A DNA stretch of 64,000 nt from DATARH01 sp963773625 (GCA_963773625.1 CAVZCJ010000010.1:124001-188000); one strand, 5' to 3'; positions 1 through 7,828 are shown, counted from the first letter of the stretch. The notes: a model not told the origin generated them from the letters alone. Translations and numbers: made by a program.

Positions 1-109
1 TTTACCGTTGAGGCGACGTCCGTGTCGTATAAAAAGCGACGAAGAGATAATAGTCGTGGGATAGAAAAAGCTCGGGTTCTCAATCGCGCCACTTAAGCGC
101 TACCGAGCA

Positions 110-556
110 TTGGCGAAGAGTCCGATATTGACGTTGCCATCGTGTCGCCACAGCTTTTTGAATCGTATATGGCACGAGGTGCTGAAGTTTTTGGATTCTG
201 CGGCATCTTGGCAAAGTCGTGAGGAGTTCGCGCGATACTTTGTCCGGGGCTGGCTACGGCCAGACAAGCTTCCGTCAGGCCCGCAATTTGAATTCACAAA
301 TGACTGGTTTAACTTCTTCAGAGAACTCTCAAATTCAAGGCAATATGGTGATATTAAAATCTCCGGCGCGATATATCGAGATTGGGTTTTTCTGGAGCAA
401 TACCAGGATGAGTGGATTTTACAATGCTTCGAGGCCAAGGGGACGGCGAAATGGGGAGACGCACGATTAGCGGGTCCGCGATCTCCTGACAGTTATCGGA
501 AATGGCCCTGGTCCTGGACCCGATTGCAGCGTCGTCTGGTTTGGCTTGAGCCATAA
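110..556 (+). CDS. hypothetical protein, possibly a remnant
   Basis: I do not recognise this 148-residue frame. It opens with TTG and has an amino-acid composition like a real soluble protein, rich in aromatic and charged residues (for example NDWFNFFREL near residue 65 and QYQDEWIL near residue 100). Its last 15 codons instead encode the LQRRLVW motif typical of DUF262 proteins, so the end of this frame belongs to the next feature and the true gene probably stops earlier or is shifted. Base composition is clearly lower in GC than the rest of the window, which suggests acquired DNA. It could be a defence-island neighbour of the DUF262 gene, but that is inference. Confidence 0.3.
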   Translation: MAKSPILTLPSCRHSFLNRIWHEVLKFLDSAASWQSREEFARYFVRGWLRPDKLPSGPQFEFTNDWFNFFRELSNSRQYGDIKISGAIYRDWVFLEQYQDEWILQCFEAKGTAKWGDARLAGPRSPDSYRKWPWSWTRLQRRLVWLEP

Positions 557-598
557 GAATGCATTTATCAAGATGGTTCTTGAAGGTTATCCGTTTCC
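521..598 (+). pseudogene. DUF262 (GmrS-like) protein, N-terminal fragment
   Basis: Two frames joined by a one-base shift near 550 give LQRRLVW followed by HKNAFIKMVLEGYPFPRV. This is the conserved opening of DUF262 domains (usually QR.fVW, then an I.SillGyPiP segment). DUF262 is the ParB/Srx-fold nuclease domain of GmrSD-type and related phage-defence proteins. The fragment stops exactly at the left end of an IS5-family element. The C-terminal part of the same family lies on the other side of the element, while about 150 central residues, including the DGQQR motif region, are missing. The gene is therefore dead, not merely split. Confidence 0.55.
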
Positions 599-1534
599 GA
601 GAGTTCAAACTCGAAAAGTGTCCACGATTTCAGGTTCGTACGATACGTCTGTGAGCAGCCTGATATGGGCGACCAGGACCCATGCCGCAGCGCTGACCAG
701 GGTGGCCTCGAAGTCTTTGGCGAGCCTTCGGCACCGACCGAGCCAGGCGAAAGTGCGCTCGACGACCCAGCGGCGTGGCAGCACTTCGAACCCGCTGAGC
801 TTATCGGAGCGCTTGATCACCTCGATCGTCCAGCGGCCGATCTGCGCCAGTTCCAGCCGCAATTGTCGCCGGCATAGCCGCCATCGGCGAAGATATGGCG
901 CAGCCAGGGATAGAGATATCGGATCGAGGCAAAGACGCCGACGGCACCATCGCGATCCTGAATGTCGGCGGGGTGGACCTGCAACCCCACCAGGTGCCCG
1001 AGCGTGTCGACGACGATATGGCGCTTGCGGCCCTTGATCTTCTTGCCAGCATCATAGCCTCGTGGACCGCCGCTTTCCGTCGTCCTGACCGACTGGCTAT
1101 CGATCACGCCAGCGTCCGGGCTGGCTTCGCGCCCGACCTTCTCGCGCGCGGCCATGACCAGCACGTGGTTGATCTGAGCCAGCGTGCCATCTCGCGACCA
1201 GCGGTAGAAATAACCTTGGATCGTCGAATAAGGGGGAAACTCCTTCGGAAGCTGCCGCCACTGGCAACCCGTTGCGGCCATATAGAGCAGCGCCTCCACG
1301 ACCGCTCGCAGGTCGGTTTCGCGTGGTCTCCCGATCACGCATCGCACCGGCATCAATGGCGCGATCAAGGCCCACTCGGCATCGGTCATGTCGCTTGCGT
1401 AGCGCAACCCCTCGCGCCGATATTGTCGGCGAGTGATCTCACTCCAGGCCATCGTGAACCCCACCGTTTGTGTCGCAACAACGATGGAATCACAAGCCGT
1501 TGAGATCACTCAGCTCTTTTTCAGTCAGGCTCTC
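599..1534. mobile_element. IS5-family insertion sequence (about 0.94 kb)
   Basis: The element lies between the two DUF262 fragments. Its ends are imperfect inverted repeats: GAGAG...CTCGAAAAG starting at 599, and the reverse strand from 1534, which begins GAGAG...CTGAAAAAG. The length and the single transposase gene on the minus strand fit the IS5 family, with ends resembling the IS427 group. I saw no clear target duplication, consistent with loss of flanking DNA after insertion. The exact ends may be off by a few bases. Confidence 0.6.
605..1452 (-). pseudogene. IS5-family transposase (frameshifted)
   Basis: The DDE transposase starts at ATG 1452 (MAWSEITRRQYRREGLRY). It carries the IS5-type N-terminal DUF4096 region (TDAEWALIAPLMP, GCQWRQLPKEFPPYSTIQGYF), the first catalytic Asp in GVIDSQSVRT, the second in FADGGYAGD and the C-terminal RRWVVERTFAW segment with the catalytic Glu. 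The reading frame changes near 866, between GYAGD and the LRLELAQIGRW segment, because one base appears to be missing. Without that shift the protein would be about 280 residues, normal for the family. It is either an inactive copy or a sequencing error; unlike most shifts in this window it looks like a deletion. Confidence 0.8.
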
Positions 1535-1960
1535 AGTACTTCAATAGAGACGAGGAAATCGAGGCGTATCTGAAGCGATATAACGATGAATTTTTAGATG
1601 GCGACAAGCTAAAGGTGCGGTTCCGAAAGGTAACCTCTTTTATACGGGATTGTCGTTTTCCAACAACCTCGCGTGTTTGGAAGAAGGCAGACTTCTTCAC
1701 TGCGTTCGTTGAACTGGATTACCTGATCGCTATCAAGGGTGTTGCCCTCGATCCGGTCGCTGTAAAAGGGGTACTTGAGAACCTTTATACTCAAGTTGAC
1801 CGAGTGGCAGGCGGTGCTACGGAAGTTTCCAGAAGACGCTGGCCGCTACGCGCGGGCCGCGCTGCAAGCTACGAACGATAGGTCTAACCGCGTTTTAAGG
1901 GGTACGATTGTGCGCACGATGCTCTTGCAACAAGCCGCAAACGCCATAGCTGCAAAATAA
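1535..1960 (+). pseudogene. DUF262 (GmrS-like) protein, C-terminal fragment
   Basis: Reading out of the IS element, the first frame gives YFNRDEEIEAYLKRYNDEF, then a charged helical region and ADFFTAFVELDYL...LENLYTQVD. Near 1790-1830 it must shift to a second frame, FPEDAGRYARAALQATNDRSNR..RGTIVRTML, and ends at a TAA. This Y..A....TND..NR..R signature is the usual C-terminus of DUF262 proteins. With the fragment at 521-598 it forms one ancestral gene that lost its middle. GC is low relative to the host genes, which supports foreign origin. Confidence 0.5.
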
Positions 1961-1981
1961 GATTTCTCCTGGGACAGGATG

Positions 1982-2140
1982 TCACGCCGCCCCCAACAAA
2001 TCGATCTCGAAATGCACCTTGCGCGCCGCGAGGACGGGGCGGCGGGCGCGGCCGGCGCCTCTGTCGAGCCGGACCAGCCCGGCGTCTGCGAGCTTGTTTA
2101 ATGTCCGCGGCACGTTCTGGTCGGCGCGGCCAGCGGTGCA
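1982..2140 (-). pseudogene. wHTH transcriptional regulator, C-terminal fragment (copy A)
   Basis: The minus strand encodes AGRADQNVPRTLNKLADAG, LVRLDRGAGRARRPVLAARK and VHFEIDLLGAA, then stop. This is the last third of a small MarR-like winged-helix regulator of the HVO_A0114 type, the helix-turn-helix followed by the wing. Upstream of 2140 the similarity stops and the toxin-antitoxin promoter region begins, so only the tail survives. A second, longer copy lies at 2710-2952, and the two share nearly identical DNA over about 125 bp (1985-2110 against 2713-2838). Confidence 0.55.
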
Positions 2141-2169
2141 TCTGCATACCGATCTGGTATAATGCCGTC

Positions 2170-2388
2170 ATGACAAAGGCGCTCGAACAGGCCATTGCGG
2201 AAGTAGAAGGGCTGTCCGAAGCCGATCAGGAACAGATCGGCCGGCAGCTCCTGTCGCATGTCGAGAAGCTGCGCCGGCTGCGGGCGGAACTCGACAAGGG
2301 CATCCGCTCGCTCGACGCCGGCAAGGGCGCGCCGCTCGACATCGAAAAATTCATCGAGGAACAGAACGCCCGGCATGCCGGAAAATAA
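2170..2388 (+). CDS. type II antitoxin, ParD-like
   Basis: This 72-residue protein opens MTKALEQAIAEVEGLSEADQ. Its C-terminal half (ELDKGIRSLDAGKGAPLDIEKFI) matches the toxin-binding tail of many alphaproteobacterial ParD/RHH-type antitoxins. The reading frame overlaps the downstream RelE/ParE-type toxin by 14 bases, the usual translational coupling in these modules. A frame starting upstream at 2101 is possible, but the ATG at 2170 gives the normal length. The antitoxin would bind both its toxin and its own promoter. Confidence 0.8.
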   Translation: MTKALEQAIAEVEGLSEADQEQIGRQLLSHVEKLRRLRAELDKGIRSLDAGKGAPLDIEKFIEEQNARHAGK

Positions 2389-2698
2389 GCGGCCGGTCGT
2401 CTGGTCGCCCGAGGCGCGCGCCGATCTTGAAGACATCTGGACTTATTACGCGCAAGCCGCTGGACGGCAGACGGCGGACAATATCGCTCGCCAAATCGGC
2501 GCCGCCTGCGGGGTTATCGAAGACTATCCGCTCGGCGGGCGTAGCCGAGATGAATTACGGCCCGGGCTTCGCTCGGTCTCCGTGCGCCCACACGTTATCT
2601 TTTATCGGCTGATTGGGGACGCTCCGGAAATTGTCCGGGTGTTGGACGGTAGACGCGATCTCGACGAGATTTTCGCCGAAGGCGCTACAGATCAATAG
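2375..2698 (+). CDS. type II toxin, RelE/ParE family
   Basis: This 107-residue toxin starts at ATG 2375 inside the end of the antitoxin gene. It shows the family pattern: VWSPEARADLEDIWTYYAQ near the start, then GRSRDELRPGLRSVSVRPH, VIFYRL and a closing VRVLDGRRDLDEIF. The RxxxxGxRS and Y-R positions are those used for target binding in ParE/RelE folds. Its target (gyrase or ribosome-bound mRNA) cannot be told from sequence. The module lies between two copies of a regulator tail among insertion elements, so it is probably part of a mobile or plastic island. Confidence 0.85.
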   Translation: MPENKRPVVWSPEARADLEDIWTYYAQAAGRQTADNIARQIGAACGVIEDYPLGGRSRDELRPGLRSVSVRPHVIFYRLIGDAPEIVRVLDGRRDLDEIFAEGATDQ

Positions 2699-2709
2699 TC
2701 GGCATCCGT

Positions 2710-2952
2710 TTACTCCACCCCCAACAAATCGATCTCGAAATGCACCTTGCGCGCGGCGAGGACGGGGCGGCGGGCGCGGCCGGCGCCCTTGTCGAGCCGC
2801 ACCAGCCCGGCGGCGGCGAGCTTGTTTAATGTCCGCAGCACGTTCTGCTCGGCGCGGCCGGTGAGCGCGGCGAGTTCGCTGACCGAGTTCGGCTTGCGCT
2901 CGGCGATCGCCCGCAGCAGCGCGCGGTTCTTTGTCGAGAGGAGCTGGACGCC
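2710..2952 (-). pseudogene. wHTH transcriptional regulator, C-terminal fragment (copy B)
   Basis: The minus strand encodes VQLLSTKNRALLRAIAERKP, the helix-turn-helix NSVSELAALTGRAEQNVLRT, then LNKLAAAGLVRLDKG and the wing ending VHFEIDLLGVE with TAA. This is the C-terminal two thirds of an HVO_A0114-type predicted regulator, usually about 115-130 residues. The 5' end is lost at about 2952, next to the IS5-family transposase that follows, so insertion probably truncated it. Copy A at 1982-2140 is the same tail on the other side of the toxin-antitoxin pair. Confidence 0.6.
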
Positions 2953-3018
2953 TCCAAGAACCTGGCGGTTTTGGCTGGTTCGTGATTCGATTCACCGGGT
3001 TTGCGACGGGGGTGGCGG

Positions 3019-4152
3019 ATGCGGGGTCAGGCTGGATTTTTCGACGTTGAGGATCGGCTGAAGGAGCTCTCGGCCAAGGGCGATGCCCTGGAGCGGCTGA
3101 ACGCCGTGGTGGATTTCGACCTATTCCGCGGTGATCTCGAGCGGGCGGTGCCGCGCTCGGACGGATCGAAGGGTGGCCGGCCTGCCTTCGACCACGTGCT
3201 GATGTTCAAAGTTCTGGTCCTTCAGGCCAGTCACAGCCTGTCAGACGAGCGGACCGAATATCTGATCCGGGACCGGCTGTCGTTCATGCGCTTCCTCGGG
3301 CTGAGGCTTGCCGACACGGTGCCGGACGCGAACACGATCTGGACCTTCCGCGAGGCGCTGACGCGGGCCAAGTTGCGGGGCAAACCAGCGATTGAGGTTC
3401 TGTTCAAACGCTTCGACGCCGCACTCACGGCAGCGGGCTTTCTGGCGATGGGCGGTCAGATCATCGATGCCACGATCGTTGCCGCGCCGAAGCAGCGCAA
3501 CACCGACGGCGAGAAGCGCGACATCAAGGAAGGCCGCATCCCGGCGGAGTGGGCGAAGAAGCCGGCCAAGCTGCGCCAGAAGGACCGCGACGCACGCTGG
3601 ACGGTCAAATACACCAAGGCCAAGCCGAGCGAGGACGGTGCACCTCGTGTCGATCTCGCGGTCCCGGCCTTCGGTTACAAGAACCATGTCGGCATCGATC
3701 GCCGACATCGCCTGATCCGCAGCTGGGCCGCCACCGACGCGGCGCGTCACGACGGTGCGTTGTTGCCCGCTTTGATCGACAAGGACAACACCGCCAGCGA
3801 CGTGTGGGCCGACACCGCCTATCGCTCCAAGGCCAATGAGAAGCATCTGGCGAATAACGGCCTGCGCTCGCAGATCCACCGCAAGAAGCCGAAGGGCAAG
3901 CCCATGTCCCGGCGTACCGCCCGAGCCAATGGCCGCAAGTCCGCGGTGCGCGCGGCGGTCGAGCACGTCTTCGCCCGGCAGAAGGGCCCGATGGGCCTCT
4001 ATATCCGCACCATCGGCCTCGCCCGAGCGAGAACCAAGATCGGGCTGGCCAATCTCGTCTACAATCTATGGACGCCTCCCGCGCAAGGTGCTTTGTTGGG
4101 CTTCGGCGGCATTAGATGCATAAATCTATCCGGCCTACTGTTGGAGCGGTAA
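3019..4152 (+). CDS. IS5-family transposase (IS5 group)
   Basis: This is a 377-residue DDE transposase with the long IS5-group layout: an N-terminal DUF772 region (RPAFDHVLMFKVLVLQ, LSDERTEYLIRDRLSFMRFL), the first Asp in GGQIIDATIVAAPKQ, an inserted charged segment WTVKYTKAKPSEDG, GYKNHVGIDRRHRLIRSW, the second Asp in VWADTAYRSK and the Glu in AVEHVFARQKG. I chose ATG 3019 over the upstream TTG because family members start close to GFFDVEDRL. The last 25 residues after LVYNL do not look like the family, so the 3' end may be altered. The 11-bp string TGGACGCCTCC occurs at 2945 and again at 4069. I could not define the terminal repeats. Confidence 0.85.
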   Translation: MRGQAGFFDVEDRLKELSAKGDALERLNAVVDFDLFRGDLERAVPRSDGSKGGRPAFDHVLMFKVLVLQASHSLSDERTEYLIRDRLSFMRFLGLRLADTVPDANTIWTFREALTRAKLRGKPAIEVLFKRFDAALTAAGFLAMGGQIIDATIVAAPKQRNTDGEKRDIKEGRIPAEWAKKPAKLRQKDRDARWTVKYTKAKPSEDGAPRVDLAVPAFGYKNHVGIDRRHRLIRSWAATDAARHDGALLPALIDKDNTASDVWADTAYRSKANEKHLANNGLRSQIHRKKPKGKPMSRRTARANGRKSAVRAAVEHVFARQKGPMGLYIRTIGLARARTKIGLANLVYNLWTPPAQGALLGFGGIRCINLSGLLLER

Positions 4153-4307
4153 CGCTCCTGGCCTTGATGGGATCGACTGCTCCTGACCTCATAACATGAT
4201 CGGCCGCTTGGGCCTTGTAAACGATCAGGTTTCGGAGTTGCGGTCCGTGCCGACGCGCCATCACAATCCACCTCGCATGCATAACCGCACAGTGCGGTTT
4301 GGTCTCC

Positions 4308-5301
4308 TCAGGCTGCCTTGTAAATCCCCTGTCGTGTGAGTAGAGCCCACGCGATCCGCGCGGTTTTGTTGGCGAGCGCTACGACTGCTCGGTTGAACCC
4401 ACGCCGGGCAATCAGAGCCTGCAGCCACTTAGATCGACAGTCGTCACGCCCGGATGTGCGGAAAGCGACAGATCGAGAGCCATGGATCATCTGGCGACGC
4501 AGGTAATGATTGGCCTGCCTGCCATCCCTCCGAGCTTCGGCTCCCCCTGTCGTGCGCTGTCGCGGGACCAGGCCGATCCAGGCGGCAAGCTCGCGTCCGC
4601 TGCGGAAATGCCGCCCGTCATTAATACTGGCTATGAGTGCGGTCGCGATAACGGGACCAATCCAGATACGGCCGCCAAGCGCCGGCTCGCCTCGTTCTCC
4701 CGGCAGATCGTCACGAGGCGCGTGTCGAGCGTTTTGATCCGGCCCTCAGATCGCGTAACTGATCGAAGAGGTTTGCAAATAGCTCACGCGCATATCAGAG
4801 AGCGACGCCTCCGCGACCGCCGCCGGCCCTCCGCGGTGAGCTGATACGGCCCTTAGCCAGAACGATCCCATATTCGGCCAGCAGGCGCGAGCCTGGTTAA
4901 TCAGGGACGTTCGTTGGCAAATCAGGCGCTCGCGGACCGGTGTACCGCTTGAAGATCCTGCTGAGCTATCGTTTTCACCGGGACGAAGCGCATGGTGGGA
5001 CGGCTGGCCGCATCGAAGATCGCCTCGGCATCATCCGCATCGTTCTTCGTCCCGCGGACGAACGGCTTAACGAAACGAGGATGAAGCAGGCGCACGTGAT
5101 AGCCGACTTCCTGAAAGCGCCGACCCCAGTAATGCGCGCTGGGACAAGCCTCCATGGCGATGTTCGAAGGTGCGAGCTCGGTCACAGCAGCGAAAAATTT
5201 AGCCCGGCGAGCTTCCTCGACAGCACGACCCCATCGCCGCTTACACCATGCAAGTGGAATGATTGCTTCCCAAGATCGACAGCCACCATATCAAACGTCA
5301 T
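4308..5301 (-). pseudogene. IS110-family transposase (multiply frameshifted)
   Basis: Pieces in order on the minus strand are: MTFDMVAVDLGKQSFHLHG from ATG 5301 (first DEDD Asp); AMEACPSAHYWGRRFQEVGY and VKPFVRGTKNDADDAEAIFD (4922-5185); then, after several frame changes, the region around 4510-4740 matching SGIGPVIATALIAS...FRSGRELAAWIGL; and finally RSKWLQALIARRGFNRAVVA ending at 4308. DEDD and transposase_20 domains can both be traced, so the copy is nearly full length but carries multiple shifts and stops. It cannot make a protein as given. It may still be a substrate for a functional copy elsewhere. Confidence 0.75.
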
Positions 5302-5491
5302 ATCCGCCTCCATTACTTGACCACCAATCGTGGTCGGGAAACGGGAGGCGTCCATCCCATAACATGAAGCGGATGGTCTGGCTCACCGCGCAGGCCGCAC
5401 CGGCGTGAGCGAAGAACCGTAATCCGTGATGGCTAGCCGGTCGAATACCCCCAGTGGACCAGCAGCCCAACTCCGCAGCTGAAAGGCGCGC

Positions 5492-5800
5492 TCATCCCGC
5501 GCAGAAAACGAGGTCTGGAGGGAGCTTGGCGCCCGCCTCCAGCGAGGCGAAATGCACCGCCCGATCCCGGTCTTCGCCCGCTTCGACCGGTTCGCACCAG
5601 ATTTTCGGCTCGCGCGGATCGACTCGGCGCTCGCCGCGCGCGACCGCGACTGTGTAATCCTTGAAGTCCTGAAACGTGCCGGCCTTGTGCTTCACAACAC
5701 ACCTCGCTCGGGCAAACTTCCATTTACCCTTGGCCGGGCTCGACCCGTGGGCCGTCAGCCCACGGACTTTGATCCGTGGGGCCACGTCTTTCAGCGTCAT
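5492..5800 (-). CDS. hypothetical protein (doubtful)
   Basis: An open frame of about 102 residues starts at ATG 5800 (MTLKDVAPRIKVRGLTAHG) and ends LPPDLVFCAG. The central part (KFARARCVVKHKAGTFQDF, REPKIWCEPVEAGEDRDR) has a believable composition, but I recognise no family. Its first codons lie inside a cluster of hairpins (5745-5836), so the start could be an accident of repeat DNA. No ribosome binding site stands out. Confidence 0.25.
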   Translation of the reverse strand: MTLKDVAPRIKVRGLTAHGSSPAKGKWKFARARCVVKHKAGTFQDFKDYTVAVARGERRVDPREPKIWCEPVEAGEDRDRAVHFASLEAGAKLPPDLVFCAG

Positions 5801-5836
5801 CGATGAAGACGTGGACCCCCGGAACAAGTCCGGGGG
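5745..5836. repeat. three consecutive hairpins
   Basis: Three perfect stems lie within about 90 bp: CCGTGGG/CCCACGG (5745-5751 with 5759-5765); CCACGTCTT/AAGACGTGG (5782-5790 with 5806-5814); and CCCCCGGA/TCCGGGGG (5816-5823 with 5829-5836). The third resembles the GGACCCCGG-type REP units common in alphaproteobacteria. Whether the set is a BIME-like repeat, a structured RNA or a terminator group cannot be decided from one copy. Confidence 0.6.
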
Positions 5837-6049
5837 AGGACGGGTTAGTTATGGATGCTTCGGTGCAATTGCGCACCGGCTCTTAGGGAGTTTCCCATCC
5901 TGTCATGATGTGATGTCAATCTCACCATAATGTTGCCATTTGTTCTGACCACAATGGCCCAATGGCCTTGACCCAACACCACAACGTTTCGCGCCAAAGC
6001 GGAGATCGGACGCCGGCCATGACGCCTGCTAATGCTAAAAATCGCGGCA

Positions 6050-6149
6050 GATAACAGGGATAACAGGCAGTCCGGCCGGCTGTTATCGGTTTTAACGACA
6101 AGAGGAAAACGGGAGGCGTGCGCCTCCTGTTATCGGTGCCGATAACAGG
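6050..6149. repeat. GATAACAG iteron-like cluster with nested palindromes
   Basis: The octamer GATAACAG occurs five times in 100 bp: two direct tandem copies as GATAACAGG at 6050-6058 and 6059-6067, an inverted copy at 6080-6087, and a head-to-head pair at 6126-6149 forming CCTGTTATCGG-TG-CCGATAACAGG, an 11-bp perfect inverted repeat. Directly before the pair is a second palindrome, GGAGGCG-TG-CGCCTCC (6112-6127). No gene covers the region. The arrangement suits an operator array, a replication or partition iteron set, or a recombination site. Confidence 0.7.
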
Positions 6150-6340
6150 ATGAAAACAGGATGGTGGACGTCCTGTTGATTTGCGCACCGCCGCGCGGCC
6201 CGGACGGCCACGCAACAAATCCGCGCCGCGTACGTCTTTAACCCCGGCGGGGCGGTCGCGGCGCGGTTTCAGCACCCGTTAACCATACCGCGCCGACAAT
6301 GCCCGAGATTTTATGCCGGAGCGGTGGGGCCGGACGAGCG

Positions 6341-6892
6341 ATGGAACGGAACCGGTGGGAAAGCGCGATCCGCTGCCTTGAGCTGGCGCTGCACCCCCAT
6401 ACCGCCGACGCCGAGGTCATCGCCGGGGTCAACGGGTTTCGCCGCGCCGCCGCCGGCACGCCGCTCGGCGAGGTCTGCCGCGACTATGCCGGCGCCGCCA
6501 CGGCCGGCGACAATATCAGCCAGGAAAATCTCGACCTGCGCCGCCGGCTCGAACAGCAGCGGGCGAACCAGGCCGAGGCGCTCGCCCGCCTGCACGAGGC
6601 CGAGCGCGTGATCCGCGGCCTCAGCGAGGAACTTCGCGCCGAGCAGCAGAATTTCGCCGCGTTCCGCACGGCCTCGGCGCGGATCGTCGACGGCCTCCGG
6701 GACGAGAATTTCGACCTGCGCGGCGCGCTGGAAGAGGCCCGGGTCGCGGCCGGCCCGCCGGCGCGGCAAGCAACCTCGCCGTTCCGCGACCTGCTGGCGC
6801 AGACCCTGTTGCGCGACGGCTCGCCCAGCCTCGCCCCGGCCCGCCCGGCGCCGATCGCCATCCTGACGCCGCGCCATCCCTGGGTCGCCTGA
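6341..6892 (+). CDS. coiled-coil hypothetical protein
   Basis: This 183-residue protein has three visible parts. The first is an N-terminal helical segment (MERNRWESAIRCLELALHP, then EVIAGVNGFRRAAAGTPLGE, to about residue 50). The second is a long heptad-rich region from about residue 60 to 140 (LRRRLEQQRANQAEALARLH, RVIRGLSEELRAEQQNF) expected to form a coiled coil. The third is a Pro/Ala-rich tail. A start at 6299 is also open, but the ATG at 6341 precedes the conserved-looking segment. It has no signal peptide or membrane span. The N-terminal pattern recurs, as far as I recall, in uncharacterised alphaproteobacterial proteins; I assign no function. The palindrome cluster lies about 190 bp upstream and could control it. 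Confidence 0.6.
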   Translation: MERNRWESAIRCLELALHPHTADAEVIAGVNGFRRAAAGTPLGEVCRDYAGAATAGDNISQENLDLRRRLEQQRANQAEALARLHEAERVIRGLSEELRAEQQNFAAFRTASARIVDGLRDENFDLRGALEEARVAAGPPARQATSPFRDLLAQTLLRDGSPSLAPARPAPIAILTPRHPWVA

Positions 6893-7071
6893 TCTCGCCG
6901 ACCCGCTCCTTGTAACCGCCTCTCCGGCGGGCCACATAACAACGGTCGACTTTTGGTTCGGCTCGCATTTCGCTGCTCGACAGAGCGCCGGACCGCTTTC
7001 CGTGAATAACCGACGGTTGACCCGACACTCGATAAGCGAGTGCCGGCCAATTGACTTGAAAGGCTTACTAA

Positions 7072-7278
7072 ATGGCTAGTGGAACCGTGAAGTGGTTCAA
7101 CTCACAAAAGGGCTACGGCTTTATCCAGCCCGATGACGGCTCGAAGGACGTGTTCGTCCACATCTCGGCCGTCGAACGGGCCGGCATGGGCAACCTGCAC
7201 GAGGGCCAGAAGCTCAGCTTCGAGCTCGAGCGCGGCCAGCAGGGCAAGACCTCCGCCGTCGCCTTGAAGGCGGAATAG
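7072..7278 (+). CDS. cspA: cold-shock protein (CspA family)
   Basis: This 68-residue single cold-shock domain opens MASGTVKWFNSQKGYGFIQP with RNP1 (KGYGFI) and RNP2 (VFVHI) intact, followed by LHEGQKLSFELERGQQGKTS. The length is that of a stand-alone CspA-type RNA chaperone that binds single-stranded RNA/DNA through the OB-fold aromatic residues. About 170 bp without another gene precede it, room for the long 5' leader usual in this family. A strong terminator follows 9 bases after the stop, so it is transcribed alone. Which csp paralogue it is cannot be decided. Confidence 0.95.
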   Translation: MASGTVKWFNSQKGYGFIQPDDGSKDVFVHISAVERAGMGNLHEGQKLSFELERGQQGKTSAVALKAE

Positions 7279-7287
7279 CCCCGCCTT

Positions 7288-7323
7288 GTGACGCCGCCGG
7301 TTCGCCGGCGGCGTCACGTTTTC
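7288..7323 (+). terminator. rho-independent terminator of the csp gene
   Basis: A perfect 13-bp stem, GTGACGCCGCCGG (7288-7300) and CCGGCGGCGTCAC (7305-7317), is closed by a TTCG tetraloop and followed by GTTTTC. It begins nine bases after the csp stop codon. Confidence 0.9.
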
Positions 7324-7336
7324 CCGGGAGGGATCG

Positions 7337-7531
7337 ATGATAATTCACAAATTTGCCACGGGACAGAGCGTGCGGTTTTCCCCGCATCGCTACGAGGATA
7401 ATTCCGCCCGGGGTCTTTACACGATCGTGCGGCTGCTCCCCGAAGAGGGCAACACGCCGCAATACCGGATCAAGGCCAAGGTCGACGGCCGCGAACGGGT
7501 TGCTCGCGAAGATCAGCTCGCCCGTAGCTGA
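7337..7531 (+). CDS. small conserved hypothetical protein
   Basis: This 64-residue protein reads MIIHKFATGQSVRFSPHRYE, then GLYTIVRLLPEEGNTPQYRI and KAKVDGRERVAREDQL. A GGGAGGGATCG stretch directly upstream gives a good ribosome binding site. The compact beta-rich pattern (GQ.V.f.P, Y.I...LP.e...p.YRIK....ReRvv.E.qL) is common in alphaproteobacterial hypothetical proteins of this size, but no function is known to me. It follows the csp terminator, so it should have its own promoter in the short gap. Confidence 0.7.
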   Translation: MIIHKFATGQSVRFSPHRYEDNSARGLYTIVRLLPEEGNTPQYRIKAKVDGRERVAREDQLARS

Positions 7532-7534
7532 GGG

Positions 7535-7759
7535 CTAGAAACGGCTGCGGTCCCCCGGCCGCTTGAACCATTTGCCGGACGCGCCCTCGGTGGCCACGCG
7601 CTCCTTGGTACGCGCGATCCACGCATCGGCCGCCGCCTCGCTATCAAAGCTGCTGACGGTGGTGGGCAAGCGGTCCGGGATGCTGACCTCGACGCCGAAG
7701 CCGCCGCCGGAAAGCGGCACCACCCGATAGGTCGCCTCGGCATGGGGATGGGTTCTCAT
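7535..7759 (-). CDS. small conserved hypothetical protein
   Basis: This 74-residue protein begins MRTHPHAEATYRVVPLSGGG and contains FGVEVSIPDRLPTTVSSF and AADAWIARTKERVA. It has no signal peptide. The Y.V.p..dG.fgVeV..pd..PttV..F.te..A..WI..h...V pattern is that of small proteins seen widely in Rhizobiales and Rhodospirillales and of unknown role. It is convergent with the preceding gene, with only three bases between them. Confidence 0.65.
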   Translation of the reverse strand: MRTHPHAEATYRVVPLSGGGFGVEVSIPDRLPTTVSSFDSEAAADAWIARTKERVATEGASGKWFKRPGDRSRF

Positions 7760-7828
7760 CCTCTCTATATGGGCATTTCCGGGCGAAATTGAAACGCGAA
7801 TATGGCTTTGCGGCGGTAAACGGCCGAG

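Noticed and set aside
895..1503. Plus-strand ORF (202 aa) across the IS5 element
   Set aside because: It is antisense to the transposase, whose DDE motifs are clear.
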